Source: Tribonema minus (lineage: Eukaryota > Sar > Xanthophyceae > Tribonematales > Tribonemataceae). From it: a DNA stretch of 64,000 nt. The notes under the pieces are model-generated. The model was not told where the DNA came from. It saw nothing but the letters and a program-made list of their open reading frames with translations, and made no database searches. The stretch's first letter is position 1; each line of letters starts with the position of its first letter. Of the stretch, positions 43,301-54,700 are shown in pieces. The position numbers were made by a program, and so were the translations under genes. The stretch covers positions 1,426,001 through 1,490,000 of the forward strand of contig JAFCMP010000046.1 in the NCBI GenBank assembly GCA_017506865.1, written 5' to 3'.

Positions 43301-45874
43301 TGATGACACATGACATTCTTGTGGCACCATTTAACAAGGAAAGCCCACGACAACTCGAGAGACTTTTGCCTTGTCAGACTCCATGTGTTGCCAGAATGAG
43401 GTTCACATCCTGAGATTAGGGGTAGATGAGCAGCACACAGACAAGAGCTTTCTTGAATCCACAATTATTGCACGGCTGCACCTATCATTGTTGCACAAGT
43501 TTACGTCAGCCACAAAATTATTATTGCGCTCTCGCCTGTCCTTGTTGAACAAGGTTACATCAGCCACAACACTCCCTCACGTATGTTAAACACAAGAGGA
43601 ATTTTAATGTACGGAAGTGGATTGCGCTTTCAAAAGCACTCGGCCACTGTCAAGATGCTGCATTCAAATGTTCCTGCAGATTGCTGCTGCACCACACACA
43701 ATCAAAGATACACTTACGCTTGACACTGATGGGCGTTATGTCAGGTGAATGCTACTGCACATGGAGCATTGAAATTGAAGTTTCATGTTGAAGTCACCTG
43801 AATGCATCAGCGGGCAGTTTCAGTCCAACTGCCAACATCTCAGCGACTGACGTGAGCGAAGTCAGCACCATGCCTCCCCATCGGTCCATTTTGTGTGACC
43901 AGTCGGGAAACTGCTTGGGATCTGGCATCACCGGCTCTGCATTCAGCTCCGGGAACTGGGTGACTGATGGCCGCTTACCCTGCAACATGCAAGCATGCTT
44001 TGTGTGAGGCAGTAGTATGGCAGCTTACAGAAGCGGATGGAGCATGATGGGGATGAGCACTGCTAGAAACAACAAGGCACGTTTCACGACAGGCTTGGTC
44101 AACCTGCGTGCGAGCCCTTGTCGCCAATGTAGGCATTGACAGGGCATTCATTGCCCTGGAGATATGCAGCAACCCGCACTGAATACTTCGGTTGCACTCT
44201 TTGACTTGAGAATGCTCACACCCAGCAGACACTTGCAGATAATAAGTCAGATGGGGCTTTTGAGGATGGGCTTGTGGGGCATATACACTGCAGCCACAGG
44301 CTTTCATCCCTGGATGCACACTTCAACGTGTGCAACGCCCTCACCTTGGCAGTTTCTGTACTGAGTGCCGCATGCGTCAGAAGCAGCACTCACGGCAGGC
44401 ATGTATGAGCTCGCTTCAAGCGGCAGCAACAAGCAACATCACTTCAGACATGGAAAGCACTCAGTCTAACTCACCACTCTCCAAAAAAACCGCCACTTGG
44501 GGTCAGCTTCTGGTGGACACACAGTAGCTGGCCGGGCGCTGGCAGGCATGGCAGTTACAGCGTCACAGTGGTCGCGCGGAACTTCAACTCCCCCTGGTGT
44601 AACGCCGACCTGTGGATGAGCGGTGAGGCATATGTACGTACTTCAATTTTGTCACTGTTGAAGTTACTGCGCTGCATGGGCTGTGCAAAGAGCCAGATTC
44701 ATGTGCAGGGAGCCGACTTTGGGTGCACATTGTGAAGTAAGACGAGACGTGGTCATGTGATCAACAATTTTTGCGAGTGGCTGTTGCTGAAACCTGCTTG
44801 GTGGATGCAAATGCAGTCAATCAATCGCCGGCGCACCAGTGTATATTTGTGTACCCTCTGAAGATGCACCTCGAGACCAGCCCTCACAAAGCCGCACATT
44901 GCTGCTGCAGATCGCACGCGTTTCTGACAAGGTGCTTTCACCACACACACGGCACGGTAGGTATAAATCTCGACTTGAAGTACCTGATAGGAAAGCTCCG
45001 GGCGTGCATCCGTGACGCCGTCGCTCTGCTCATAGTAGCGTTCCATCATGTCAATGAAAGCTGCATTGTCCTCTTCCCTCACATCAGGGTCTCGTACCAG
45101 CACCACACCATAGCGGTGCAGAGAGTCCGCCGCCTGTCGGTGCGTACACATACCAATCACTGATGGCCTGCACATAGTCAGTTCATGCTTCAGTATTCTT
45201 GTCAGTCCATGCTTCAGTATCCATCACCATCACCATGACGCACACTCATGATGTAGTGACACTAAGCTAAACCATTAAAAATGGACACGTCAAAAATGGA
45301 CACGTCTCACCATGTTGAGTTCAGCATGGGTTGAAAACATCAACTGCTGAAGTACATCTGGGCTTTTTCGCGCCCTGAGCGAGTATTAATGAAAAGTACA
45401 TGCTTGAGACTGTATGCCATTGTTAATGACCCAAGGGGAAATGATCAGAGTTTGACGTGCTTGTGTAAAGTGTCGTTTGCGCATTGAATGCTATCGTGGC
45501 ATAGGCATCAAACATCATCAGTGGTGTCATCACTGATGTCTATAGAACTGCAAGATTTCCTTGATTCCATAACTTCTTGAAGTTACTTCAAGTTCTCGTA
45601 AGCCGGCGTGCTACCTTTCGTGCTTGTTACCGTGATGCTGCTTGCTCTGTCACGATCAAATCCATCAACCATCATAAGTGTAACACTACGTTTGTCATGT
45701 ATCGCCAAGCATGCTCACCTTCGAGCACTCAGCAAGCAATTCCTGAGGCAGAGCTGAGGCGTCTGCTGCAAGATCTCCACCGCCGCTTATGTGTCGTCGC
45801 CATGCGCCCACATCCACAGTAGCTATGTCAACCAGCTCTCCACCACCTCCAGCACTGCCGCACGCTGACGCCAT
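40328..45874 (-). CDS. 2-oxoglutarate/Fe(II)-type oxygenase, IPNS-like
   Basis: Eight exons (45874-45719, 45133-44984, 44609-44475, 43979-43798, 43244-43077, 41862-41763, 41078-40971, 40459-40328) join in frame to 376 residues. The N-terminus has GELVDIATVDVGAW, then ADSLHRYGVVLVRDPDVREE and PELSYQVGVTPGG. The middle reads DPKWRFFWRVGKRP and LNAEPVMPDPKQFPDWSHKM. The iron site is H239-x-D241 (AGYHTDLNFLTIHG) with the distal His at 296 (AGFHE). R320-x-S322 (WRVSST) is the usual co-substrate-binding pair. This is the double-stranded beta-helix layout of isopenicillin-N-synthase/clavaminate-synthase-like non-haem iron oxygenases. The substrate is unknown. No targeting signal is obvious. Every exon was placed by phase and family order, so the model is strong. 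The gene diverges from an aminotransferase 93 bp away. Confidence 0.88.
45355..45400 (+). repeat. 46-bp dispersed repeat, copy 2
   Basis: It matches 6074-6119 at 44 of 46 bases. It lies in intron 1 of the oxygenase gene, in antisense orientation to that gene. Confidence 0.6.
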
Positions 45875-45967
45875 AGCCTTCGGTGCTTTGTGTCTGTGCA
45901 CTCACCTTCAGCGTTTGCCGCGCTTTTCAAACGAGCACCGTCGACAAGTGAGGGGCCTCACTAAGGC
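45875..45967. promoter_or_regulatory. 93-bp divergent promoter of oxygenase and aminotransferase
   Basis: Only 93 bp separate the start codons of two head-to-head genes, so they must share regulatory DNA and possibly UTRs. An AAGGTGAGTG just upstream of the oxygenase ATG (minus strand) looks like a splice donor and could mark a 5' UTR intron, in which case the transcripts would overlap. No TATA box is seen. Confidence 0.55.
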
Positions 45968-48264
45968 ATGCAAGGCGGAGCAGCCAAGAAGCTGATGCTG
46001 ATCGGCGCTGCACTGCAGTGCTTGAGCTATGTCGTGTGCCTCACCTCTGGCGCTAGCCTTGCCGGCATAACACGGAGAGGACGAACTTCAGGCCGCAGCG
46101 TCGTCATGCAACATGCGGCATTCTTGGTGGAGGAAGGACAGCAGCCTGTGGCGATACCTCACGGTAGCGCCATCTACACTCCCCGCAACTTTCTGCTGAA
46201 TTTCGAGGCAGGTACTCATCGCATCACTATGGCATAGGAAATCAAGCAACTTGAACATTGGGTCCACTTTGTGGGTCTCGACATTTGGCAATCTTGATGT
46301 TTCAACAGCTTCTGTCCAGTCTGTACAACGTCGATCGCGACTGATTGACTAAGTCGCACATTGGTGCTGGCTGCCTGTGCATACGTGCAGGCCCATACAC
46401 ATGCATACGAACGTGCAATGGAGGCACTGCCATCGCCATGCTAGACTTCCATCTCTCACGGTTGCTGGAGTCTTACAGAGCCTATGCAAGCAGTTCGGCA
46501 CTACCGTCGGATGCAGCAGAGGCGGCTGTGCAGCGAACACCAGCTGCAGTGCGTCACGCCCTGCTGGCCTTTGGCGCCGCCCGTAACAGTGGCGGTAGCA
46601 GCAGCAGCACTACCGCCAGCAGCAGCAGCGACGGCCCTCCTGACTGTCTAGTGACGGTTCTCTGGGAACCAGCTCATGGTGGGCATGTTGCCACTGGCGA
46701 CAGTCTGCTGGTGCACTGCCACGTGTGGCCACTGCCTATGCCAGTCACTGCGACATCATCACATCAGCAACCTGCTGTGATAATGCTTCAGCCATTTACG
46801 CGGCGACACCCACTGGCAAAGCACAGCAGCTGGGTCACGGAGAGACAGCTGTTGGAGCGGTTTAAGGGCGGGGACAGGGGGGTGGATGAAGTGGTCATGT
46901 ATCAGGTGGTCCACAGCGCCGATGATGATCAGCATCAAGTCGAGATATTGGAAGGTGAGGGCATATTCTCTCCTGATACTCTTCCATTATTGAAACAGGT
47001 CTTGGCATCTGATAACATGAAGGAAGGAGTGTGCTGAGACCACGCTGCTTGCCACAAGTTATTGCATTACTCAAAGTGTTGAGTTGCCAGAAATGTGCCA
47101 GCTGGTTGACCTGGGCCAAGGAGCGCTCTGTCGCATACTTGGCATTCTCTGTTTGACACGCATGAAGCGTCAACATGTAGACTTCTGTACCCACCAACTG
47201 TGTGCCTGATGATGACTGCTGCCTGTGTACAACGTGCACGTTTTTGAAATGCCCTCTCTTTGGCACCAGCAAAACGTTCCTTGCTTGTTGCATTGCTACT
47301 CACATCAAGTCCGATAACAGGTCCTGAATGCGCCTATGTTCTGTCCCGCCAGGCCTGGTGACCAACATGTTTGCAGTTGGCAGAGATCCCAATGACGACA
47401 GCGAGGACAGCATGGCGATATGGACAGCCCCATATGGGATTCTGCACGGGTCAATGCGTGCGCTGTGCATTCAAGCCTGCAAGCGGCTAGGCCACCGAGT
47501 CATCGAAAGGGCACCGGTGCTAAGAGATGTGGGCACTTGGACCGAGATGTTCCTCACAGGTGGGCCATGCTGTGCACAGGTCTAAGGTGTCACATTTGCC
47601 TCTGCACTCTTGTTGAGCCTTGCATGTACCCAATTCGCCGTGTCAGCTAGTAAACGGTACCGGATTGCAGCAGCACATTTCAGTATGCTAGGTCATGCAT
47701 TACTTGTGACATTGGGGTATTTGATGCTCTCAGTCAATCTAATTTGACAGATTTGCAGACCTCGTTAAGTCACCCCATGCCGTTTGAGTGTGACTTGGCA
47801 AGCATCAGGCAACAGCTGCACAGAAGTCTGTGTGATCACATTGCGCGCAGATGCAAGCAAGGCAGTCTTTTTCATCAATTGTTTAAGGGAGACGAGTTCA
47901 ACATGACTGGATAGTGCTGGCCCACGAAAACAAGCCATTACTGCAATATGTCTTTGAGTCGCGATGAAACGCAATTTCTCACCATGTACATATCCGCAAT
48001 GCCACGCGTGGTGCTGTTGCAGGAAGCGGATCGATGTTGCGACCAGTAGGGGTCATGCACGTTCCACAAAACGCGTGTGATTCTGATGCTAGCCTCAACA
48101 TGCTGCCAAGCGGAAGTGCTACGCCAATGGGGCAGTCTCCAGTGGACGCTGACCAATTTATAAGGTCATGGGAATTTGAGGACACAAGAGTTGGGGCTGC
48201 GATACGAGCTGAGATGCGTCGCATGCTGGAAGACACAGCAATGCCAATAGAAGACTTGCGTTGA
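45968..48264 (+). CDS. Class IV aminotransferase-like PLP enzyme
   Basis: Exons 45968-46211, 46391-46954, 47353-47559 and 48023-48264 join in phase 1 throughout to 418 residues. The N-terminus is hydrophobic (MLIGAALQCLSYVVCLTSGA) and then basic (ITRRGRTSGR), like a signal or organelle-targeting sequence. The enzyme part shows GPYTCIRTCNGG, HLSRLLES, the probable PLP lysine at about 225 (LAKHSSWVTERQ), VDEVVMYQ, EGLVTNMFAV, TAPYGILHGSMRALCI and WTEMFLTGSGSMLRPVGVMH. This is the order of the branched-chain/D-amino-acid/aminodeoxychorismate-lyase fold and resembles plant D-amino-acid-aminotransferase-like proteins. The exact substrate is not determinable. A Ser/Gly-rich insertion follows residue 140, and the last 60 residues are less conserved. 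Adjacent to and divergent from the oxygenase gene. Confidence 0.85.
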
Positions 48265-48778
48265 CTTCCTTTAGGTTACCTGTCTGTTTCTCTGCTTCTC
48301 AGTCTGCTTCTGTCAACGCACGCCATGCACTGCGAGCCGCTGCAAGAGGAGCTACTGTAGTCTTCTCATGACTATCATAATGTTTGATGCGGGGCCATTT
48401 GAAACATTGCCCATCATTGGTATTGTGTGTGGATTACTTTGCTTGCATGTATACTCGCATAACCCTATCTTTCCTTGAACTTGAACTCGAACTCTAACTT
48501 TTTTGGTGGAACTTCATAATTGCAGTTTGGAAATTTCTCATTTTGCGTTTTCTCCTGATACGCGTTGAGCACATGCAGCACCTCCTCCGCTGCGCTGCGT
48601 TATTCGCTGAAGAAGCCTTCATTGAACATAGCACAAGCGGCAGCAGAGCTGTGGCAGATACGCACTATTGAGCGAGCCGCAATTGAGGAGATCTGAGCTC
48701 GCTGCATCGCTGCGGCATCAGCAGCCTCACTGCAGCAATCCCTGCAAGCAAAGTGCTGCGAGGGTGCGCACCTCGTGG
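48265..48778. other. Intergenic between aminotransferase and calpain genes
   Basis: About 0.5 kb without coding features. It contains CTTGAACTTGAACTCGAACTCTAAC near 48474-48498, one of the many TTGAA/TTCAA-rich strings in the window. It should hold the calpain promoter. Confidence 0.4.
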
Positions 48779-51700
48779 ATGGACCTCAAGGAACGAGCTC
48801 TGCAGAGCAGGCAGGAGGCAGAGATCAGCTTCGCAGAAGGAGAGCTTTACGTGTCTCACTCGCAGTACACCAAAGCACTGGACCTTTACAGGCAGGCCTT
48901 GCTGCGTGAAACAGTACTGTCCACGAGGGAGGCTATCAGCAGGAGCATTTGGGAGTGCGAGCAGCGTTTACAGGAACTACTGCAGCTTCAAGAAGAACTG
49001 GAATGCGAATTTGATGATGATGCCACGGCGGACCCAGCACCGCAGCAACCAGGAGTTGAAGCGCAACAGGCTGAGGTTGCAGCTGCCAATGCTAGGAGGC
49101 TGCTTCAGGTATGTTCACTGCGCCCACGTGGCTTGCAGCCAGCTTGGTTGCGGTGCCTGAACAAATGATGCACCACCTGACAGCAGCTGACTTCTGTCTA
49201 AGCAACACCGCATGCACCAAAGCGAGCACTGGAGCTGAGTGCAATGACTGAGCAAGTTTGATAGGCGGCTGTATGTCATAGTATCCTCTCAGCAGCACTC
49301 AGATACAGGTAGAGGAGGAAATCACTAGATGCTGCAGATGCAATAATCGTTCAAAGAAGTTGTGTTTTGCAGAATCATGAGTTCATCTCACTCTTCAAAT
49401 GGACCAGGTCATTGAATCATTGAATGAACGCTCTCTTGGAGCTGTTGCGCTCACGCTCATCAGAAGCTCTTGTACCTGCCCACATTGCTTATATCACATG
49501 CATCAGAGGACCTCATCTTGCTCAAAGTGAATGTAATCACAACTCAATAGCTATCTGCATCAGGCATGCAGTCTGTTCCAGCCCTTGTCCTAGCCACAGC
49601 TGCTCAGTGCCACAAAAGCACAGAGGGCGTGTGTCGCAGGTGCCCTACCTCTAACTCTAGCCCAGCACCACAGTGTATCTGAAATCATTTACAATCCGGT
49701 CCTCCATATGCTTGTGTGCAAACCAGGTCCTGGCCTAATGCATGGTTCTGCAATTGCAGGTCGCGATTGAAGCGGATGAGGCAAAAACGCTGAGCACTGT
49801 GGAGCTGATAAAGGCATACAGAGCGGCGGCAGAGGAGTATCTGGCAGCTGTTGAACGCGTGCCTGTCAAGCCACAGCGGGAGGCGCTGCTGTTCCAGGCA
49901 GACTCGATCATCGAGAGGGTGAAAGATCTGCAGAGGCAGCAAGCCATTGACAGGTACGCTGGTGCTAACCCTACCCTAACCCTAACCCTGACCCACTTGC
50001 GCAACTTCAATGTGGTGCTGAGCATTACGTGTGGGGCCTGCATGCAGAGGCAATTACTGCAGGAAGTGCTATAGAGACAGTTCTCCCATTGAGTGACAGG
50101 AGCGCTGGCATTGATTGGAGTATGAAGTGTAGGTGCCCAGGCGCTACTTCTTCACAGTATTTGACTCACAACATCAGCTGTGTAGCGTGACGTGGTGTAA
50201 CACCCCTTACCCTTATCCTAACAGATGCCACACCCAGCATCACCGCAGCCCCTTTCAAATTGCAATACAGACTAACGAGCAATAATCATCGTGTGTTGTT
50301 TGCAGCCAGCTGGCCAGCCTGCCACCTCCGCCAACACTACAACCGCCTCCACCAGCACCACCAGTAGCAAAGACCGCGGCGGCAGCAGCAGCGGCGGCGG
50401 CGACAGCGGCGGCAGCAGCCGCAGCAGCAGCAGCATCGGCGGCAGCGGCAGCGGGCACCGCCAGGAGAGGCTCAGCCGGGGGGTTGAAAGCGGGGGTGGG
50501 TGGGGCACAGGCACCACAGTTGGAGACTGGCAATGGAGACTCGGTGTACCGGCTAACGCCTGCGGAGATAGAGGTCCTCAAGAAGAGCTCCACTGTGAAC
50601 GGGAAGGTGTTCATGCCGTGGCTTGAGGTGCGTCACCAATACTTGAAGTATTGGTACCATGTTATCAGTGCTCAGCAGTACCAATGGTCAGAGCTATTTG
50701 TGTATGTCGGTCCTGATGCAAAGTCATCCTCACGCTGCCTTTTCCTGTTTCGGTGCTGTCGCTACGATTCAAACTGCGCATTTGTTTAGCGTCAGTTCTC
50801 ATCAGTAATGCTTGAAGAACATGGTGCTGCACCACATTTGGGCACTCAAGTGATGCGCATGCTGGGCCTAGTGTGACTGTCGTTGAATGTTCACTTCTGT
50901 TGACCAGCGCTTGTTCTTGTGTGTTCTTGTGTGCCATCATCACGTTGTTGGTTATGATCATGCTGCCATGGCTGTGGAAGCATGGAATGAGTACTTCCCC
51001 TACTGCATGCATTCATGTTGATGTGCTCACACTAATCGAGAGAGCTCAGAGACCAAACGCCGTTCATGTATGCGCCTTCGACAATCATTTCTTTGTATCA
51101 TCAATGGCCTGTTCAGGGCGAGGAGCAGACAGAACGCTTTGACTACCCCCGGCCATGGACAGATCCAGATGGGCCCCTGGAGCTCAGCCCAAAGCAAATT
51201 AAGAAACTGAGGGCGTTGTGTCGGCCTGGTACAGCTCTTGCCATGATGCGGGAAGCGGGGGCGGTAACGGGGGAGTGTGAGTGTGCAATGGTCAAGTGCA
51301 TCACGCCGTACACCATTACGCAGGTGCGTGGCTGATTCTGTTTGTCTATGCACAGGGATGTAGTTCAGTACAGTGTACTAAAGTACAGTGCGCAGTACAG
51401 CATGGTGGGGACAGTGCAGTGACAGTACACCTGGCTGAGCATCCGCCAGGCCTTATGTGGATGGTCGATTGTCAACTGATGCGCTCACCTCTGCAGTGTT
51501 GCAATCTCATGCTGTCAAGAGCTGCAGCACAAGATCTAGCACTACAGGAAAATGCTGGAAAAAAACTTGAACCTAGCAACTGCAATTGTGTTGACGGCTC
51601 CTGGTCATGTACAACATTCCCGGTCCTATAGAGCGTGTCCCAGTCTTGTGTACACACTCACACCTCCTAGCCAAGACGGGTCTCATACTACAGTTATGAG

Positions 51701-54700
51701 ATGGGGATTTATACTTCCGAAGTACAAGAGGGGGGGGGGGTACAATCAGTGATGTAAGATATGCATGAGAGTTAAGATACTCAGTTATCGTTATGCAAGA
51801 CGGGTCTCCCACGCTGCAAATGTACGCTACCCTACTACTATACTAATGCCAACTAACACTGCTATGCACAGGCGACACAAGTTGATTGCCCGAATGCTGC
51901 ACGGTTGCCATTGAGTTGATGTATGCAGATGATTGTTGAATGATCTGGTCTATCTGATTAAGATATGTTCGCTTGTTTTGTTGTCAATACGTGTGCAGGA
52001 CACGATAACGGACTGCAGCTTTGTGGCCAGCCTGTGCATAGCATCGGCATTTGAGCGCCAGCAGGGGCGCCAGAAGGGCGTCAAGCTCATCACAAACATC
52101 ATTTATCCACAGGTACCGTCGTTCCCATCTGCTGCCTCTTGGTCAACCTTATGTGAACCATATGGAACTCATTGGCTTTAATGATGGCAGCTGCAACAAC
52201 TGTGCTGCTGTAGGGAACATGATGCAGCCCTCTCAAGCGCAAAGCGCCACTGATAAAGTGTTATGTGTCGCAAGCAGGCGTGATGCATTCTTGTCTACAT
52301 CATCTGTGACTGGGTCGAAGGACGCTTCACAGCACGCTTGCCTGGGAGAACTCAGTTTTCAAGCTCGCTTTGCATATGTACTGCAGAAAAGCCACACAAG
52401 TGAGTTATGCAGAGTGAGCGATCTCGCACGCGTGGCCGCCATCAGCAGCTTGTTGGTAGTGTGTCCAGAGCTGTTGTTTTTCTTCATGTAGAAATGTTGT
52501 CGTAAAATGGTCATAATGAACTGCTGAGGACGACTGCCACAAGTTGTGCTGATCACGTCATATTGTTCATGTCATCACCTTGCGCAATGCTCAACAGGAC
52601 AAACGCGGCGTGCCAAAGTTCAACCCCAGCGGCAAGTACTTGGTCAAGCTGTGGGTGAATGGCGTCCTTCGAAAGGTTAGCGCTTACAATGTTTTCTTAT
52701 GGTGTCTGTACCCTACCACAAAGATTACGCAAAATGCCCAGAAGGAGATGATGGCTAGTGGTCCCAAACTGAGCGATTGCAGATGTCCATGTCATTGTCT
52801 GCAAGTACATGCTCAGAGATTGTGTGTCAGTGTCAGTGAATGTTGAGGTAAGTGTGCAGGCTGCTGTTGTGCCCCAAAACAAAAGACTTGGCCAAAGCTG
52901 CAGTTGCAAAGTGGGCGTTCTGAACCATGCACAAGTGTGCTGCATGATCCTGTTTGTGTGTTGTTGTCTCTGAGGTTGGGGGTCTGCCGATTTCACCAGT
53001 GCCTAGGATCCTAGTATGGGGGCGATCGCATATGCAAAGCAGCGCTCGTGCCCTGTCCCATGTGCGATCATTCCAACTGCACTTCCAGGGTTTGTGAGTG
53101 ACGCAGGTCCTGCTGACGTTGCACTCACTGCTGCAGGTGGTTGTTGATGACAACTTGCCTGTGGGCAACAATGGTCGGCTGCTATGTAGCGCCACCTCTG
53201 CCCCGGGCGAGCTCTGGGTGAGCATCATCGAGAAAGCATACATGAAAGTCAACGGTGAGTGCATCGCTCATTAAAGCTATACATAAAAACATATCAGTGC
53301 ACGCTGCGTGTTTTGCAAATGTGGGCCATTGATGTTGCAAGTCAGCAGTGTCGACCATTGACGGACTGACCTGACCCTAATGGAAACGAATCAAAAGATC
53401 GTAGAGCTCTAGGTGACAAAGGATGGTTAGCCGCAAGTGCCTTCCACCAATAACCGTGGTCGCCGCTGTTGCAGTCGTTGGCCACGAGTCGAACAGTGTC
53501 ATCATATCCACAGGTCAAAAGACTTCTGTGTGCGAGCTTTGTAGCGTTCGAGGGGCATGGGTGTTCAGTATCGAAATGTTTTTTATTAGGGGTAGGATGC
53601 CAGCTGAGATGAGGATTGATCACGGTTTGGGGTTTCAGATGGTCCCCGCTGCCTTGGCCGATGTGTTTCATTCTGCCATTATACTTCTGCAAATTTGTGT
53701 TTCAATGTAGGCTTCAACAAGTGCTTGGTGAGAGGGTAGCTCAGTGCCAGAGATCGAAACCCAAGGGACACCAAGCAGACGCAGACCAACAGCTACTGAT
53801 TGTGATGTTGGAAGCAGCCACCATTGACCATTGAGAAAGAGCATACAAAAGCTGCACAAATTTCAACGTCAGCTCCTCAGTGTTGACGAAACCCCCCAAA
53901 GATGGTGGTGTCAACATGCGCCTATGTGGGCGTGTTTTTTATCACCTAGAATGGCAACCAATGGGATCAGGCTGCTGTGGCAGTGCTGACAGCCTTAAAC
54001 TGTGTGCATGTCCACTGTTGATGGCCTTGCACTACCTAACCCTAACCTCAAATTTACATTCCATATTCTAAGTACTAACACAAACACGCAGCAGCCGCCA
54101 CATCAGGACCTGACCTCAATGTCCTCGGACCGCTCCTGTTGCAGGTGGGTACATGTTTCCAGGCAGCAACAGCGGCATCGACCTCTTTGCCCTCACGGGC
54201 TGGCTGCCTGAACAGATCTTCTTTGAAGAGCACCGCAAGGGCAGGCGCGCCAGCATCACCAGCACCAGTAGCTGCAGCAGCAATGGGTCCACCATGGAAG
54301 GCGGGCTTCATTCGGTTGCGTTGGACTGTTATCAGCCTGCAGAGCGCGTGTGGCAGCGGCTGGTGTCAGCGCACGAGTACGGGGACTGCTTGGTCACCGT
54401 GTCTACGGAGAGCGTTGGTGAAACGCTCACCGAGGAGGAGGCAGAGAGGTATGTATGGATGGACAGGCTGTTGCTGCTCGAAACTTCAAATGTTGCATTT
54501 TGAAACTTCGACTACACTGACTTAACAGGTGCTCCATAATAGAGGACCAGCGTTCGTGACATGGCTGAATGAATCAGACGGTGACCGTTGTTGTGGCCTG
54601 TATCAGTGCGACTTGTATCCATTCATGATAGACTACATCGTATATGCACACTAGCCTGTGCCTCAAGGTTATAGTGAAAGCCGCTCAAATGGAGCTCTCA

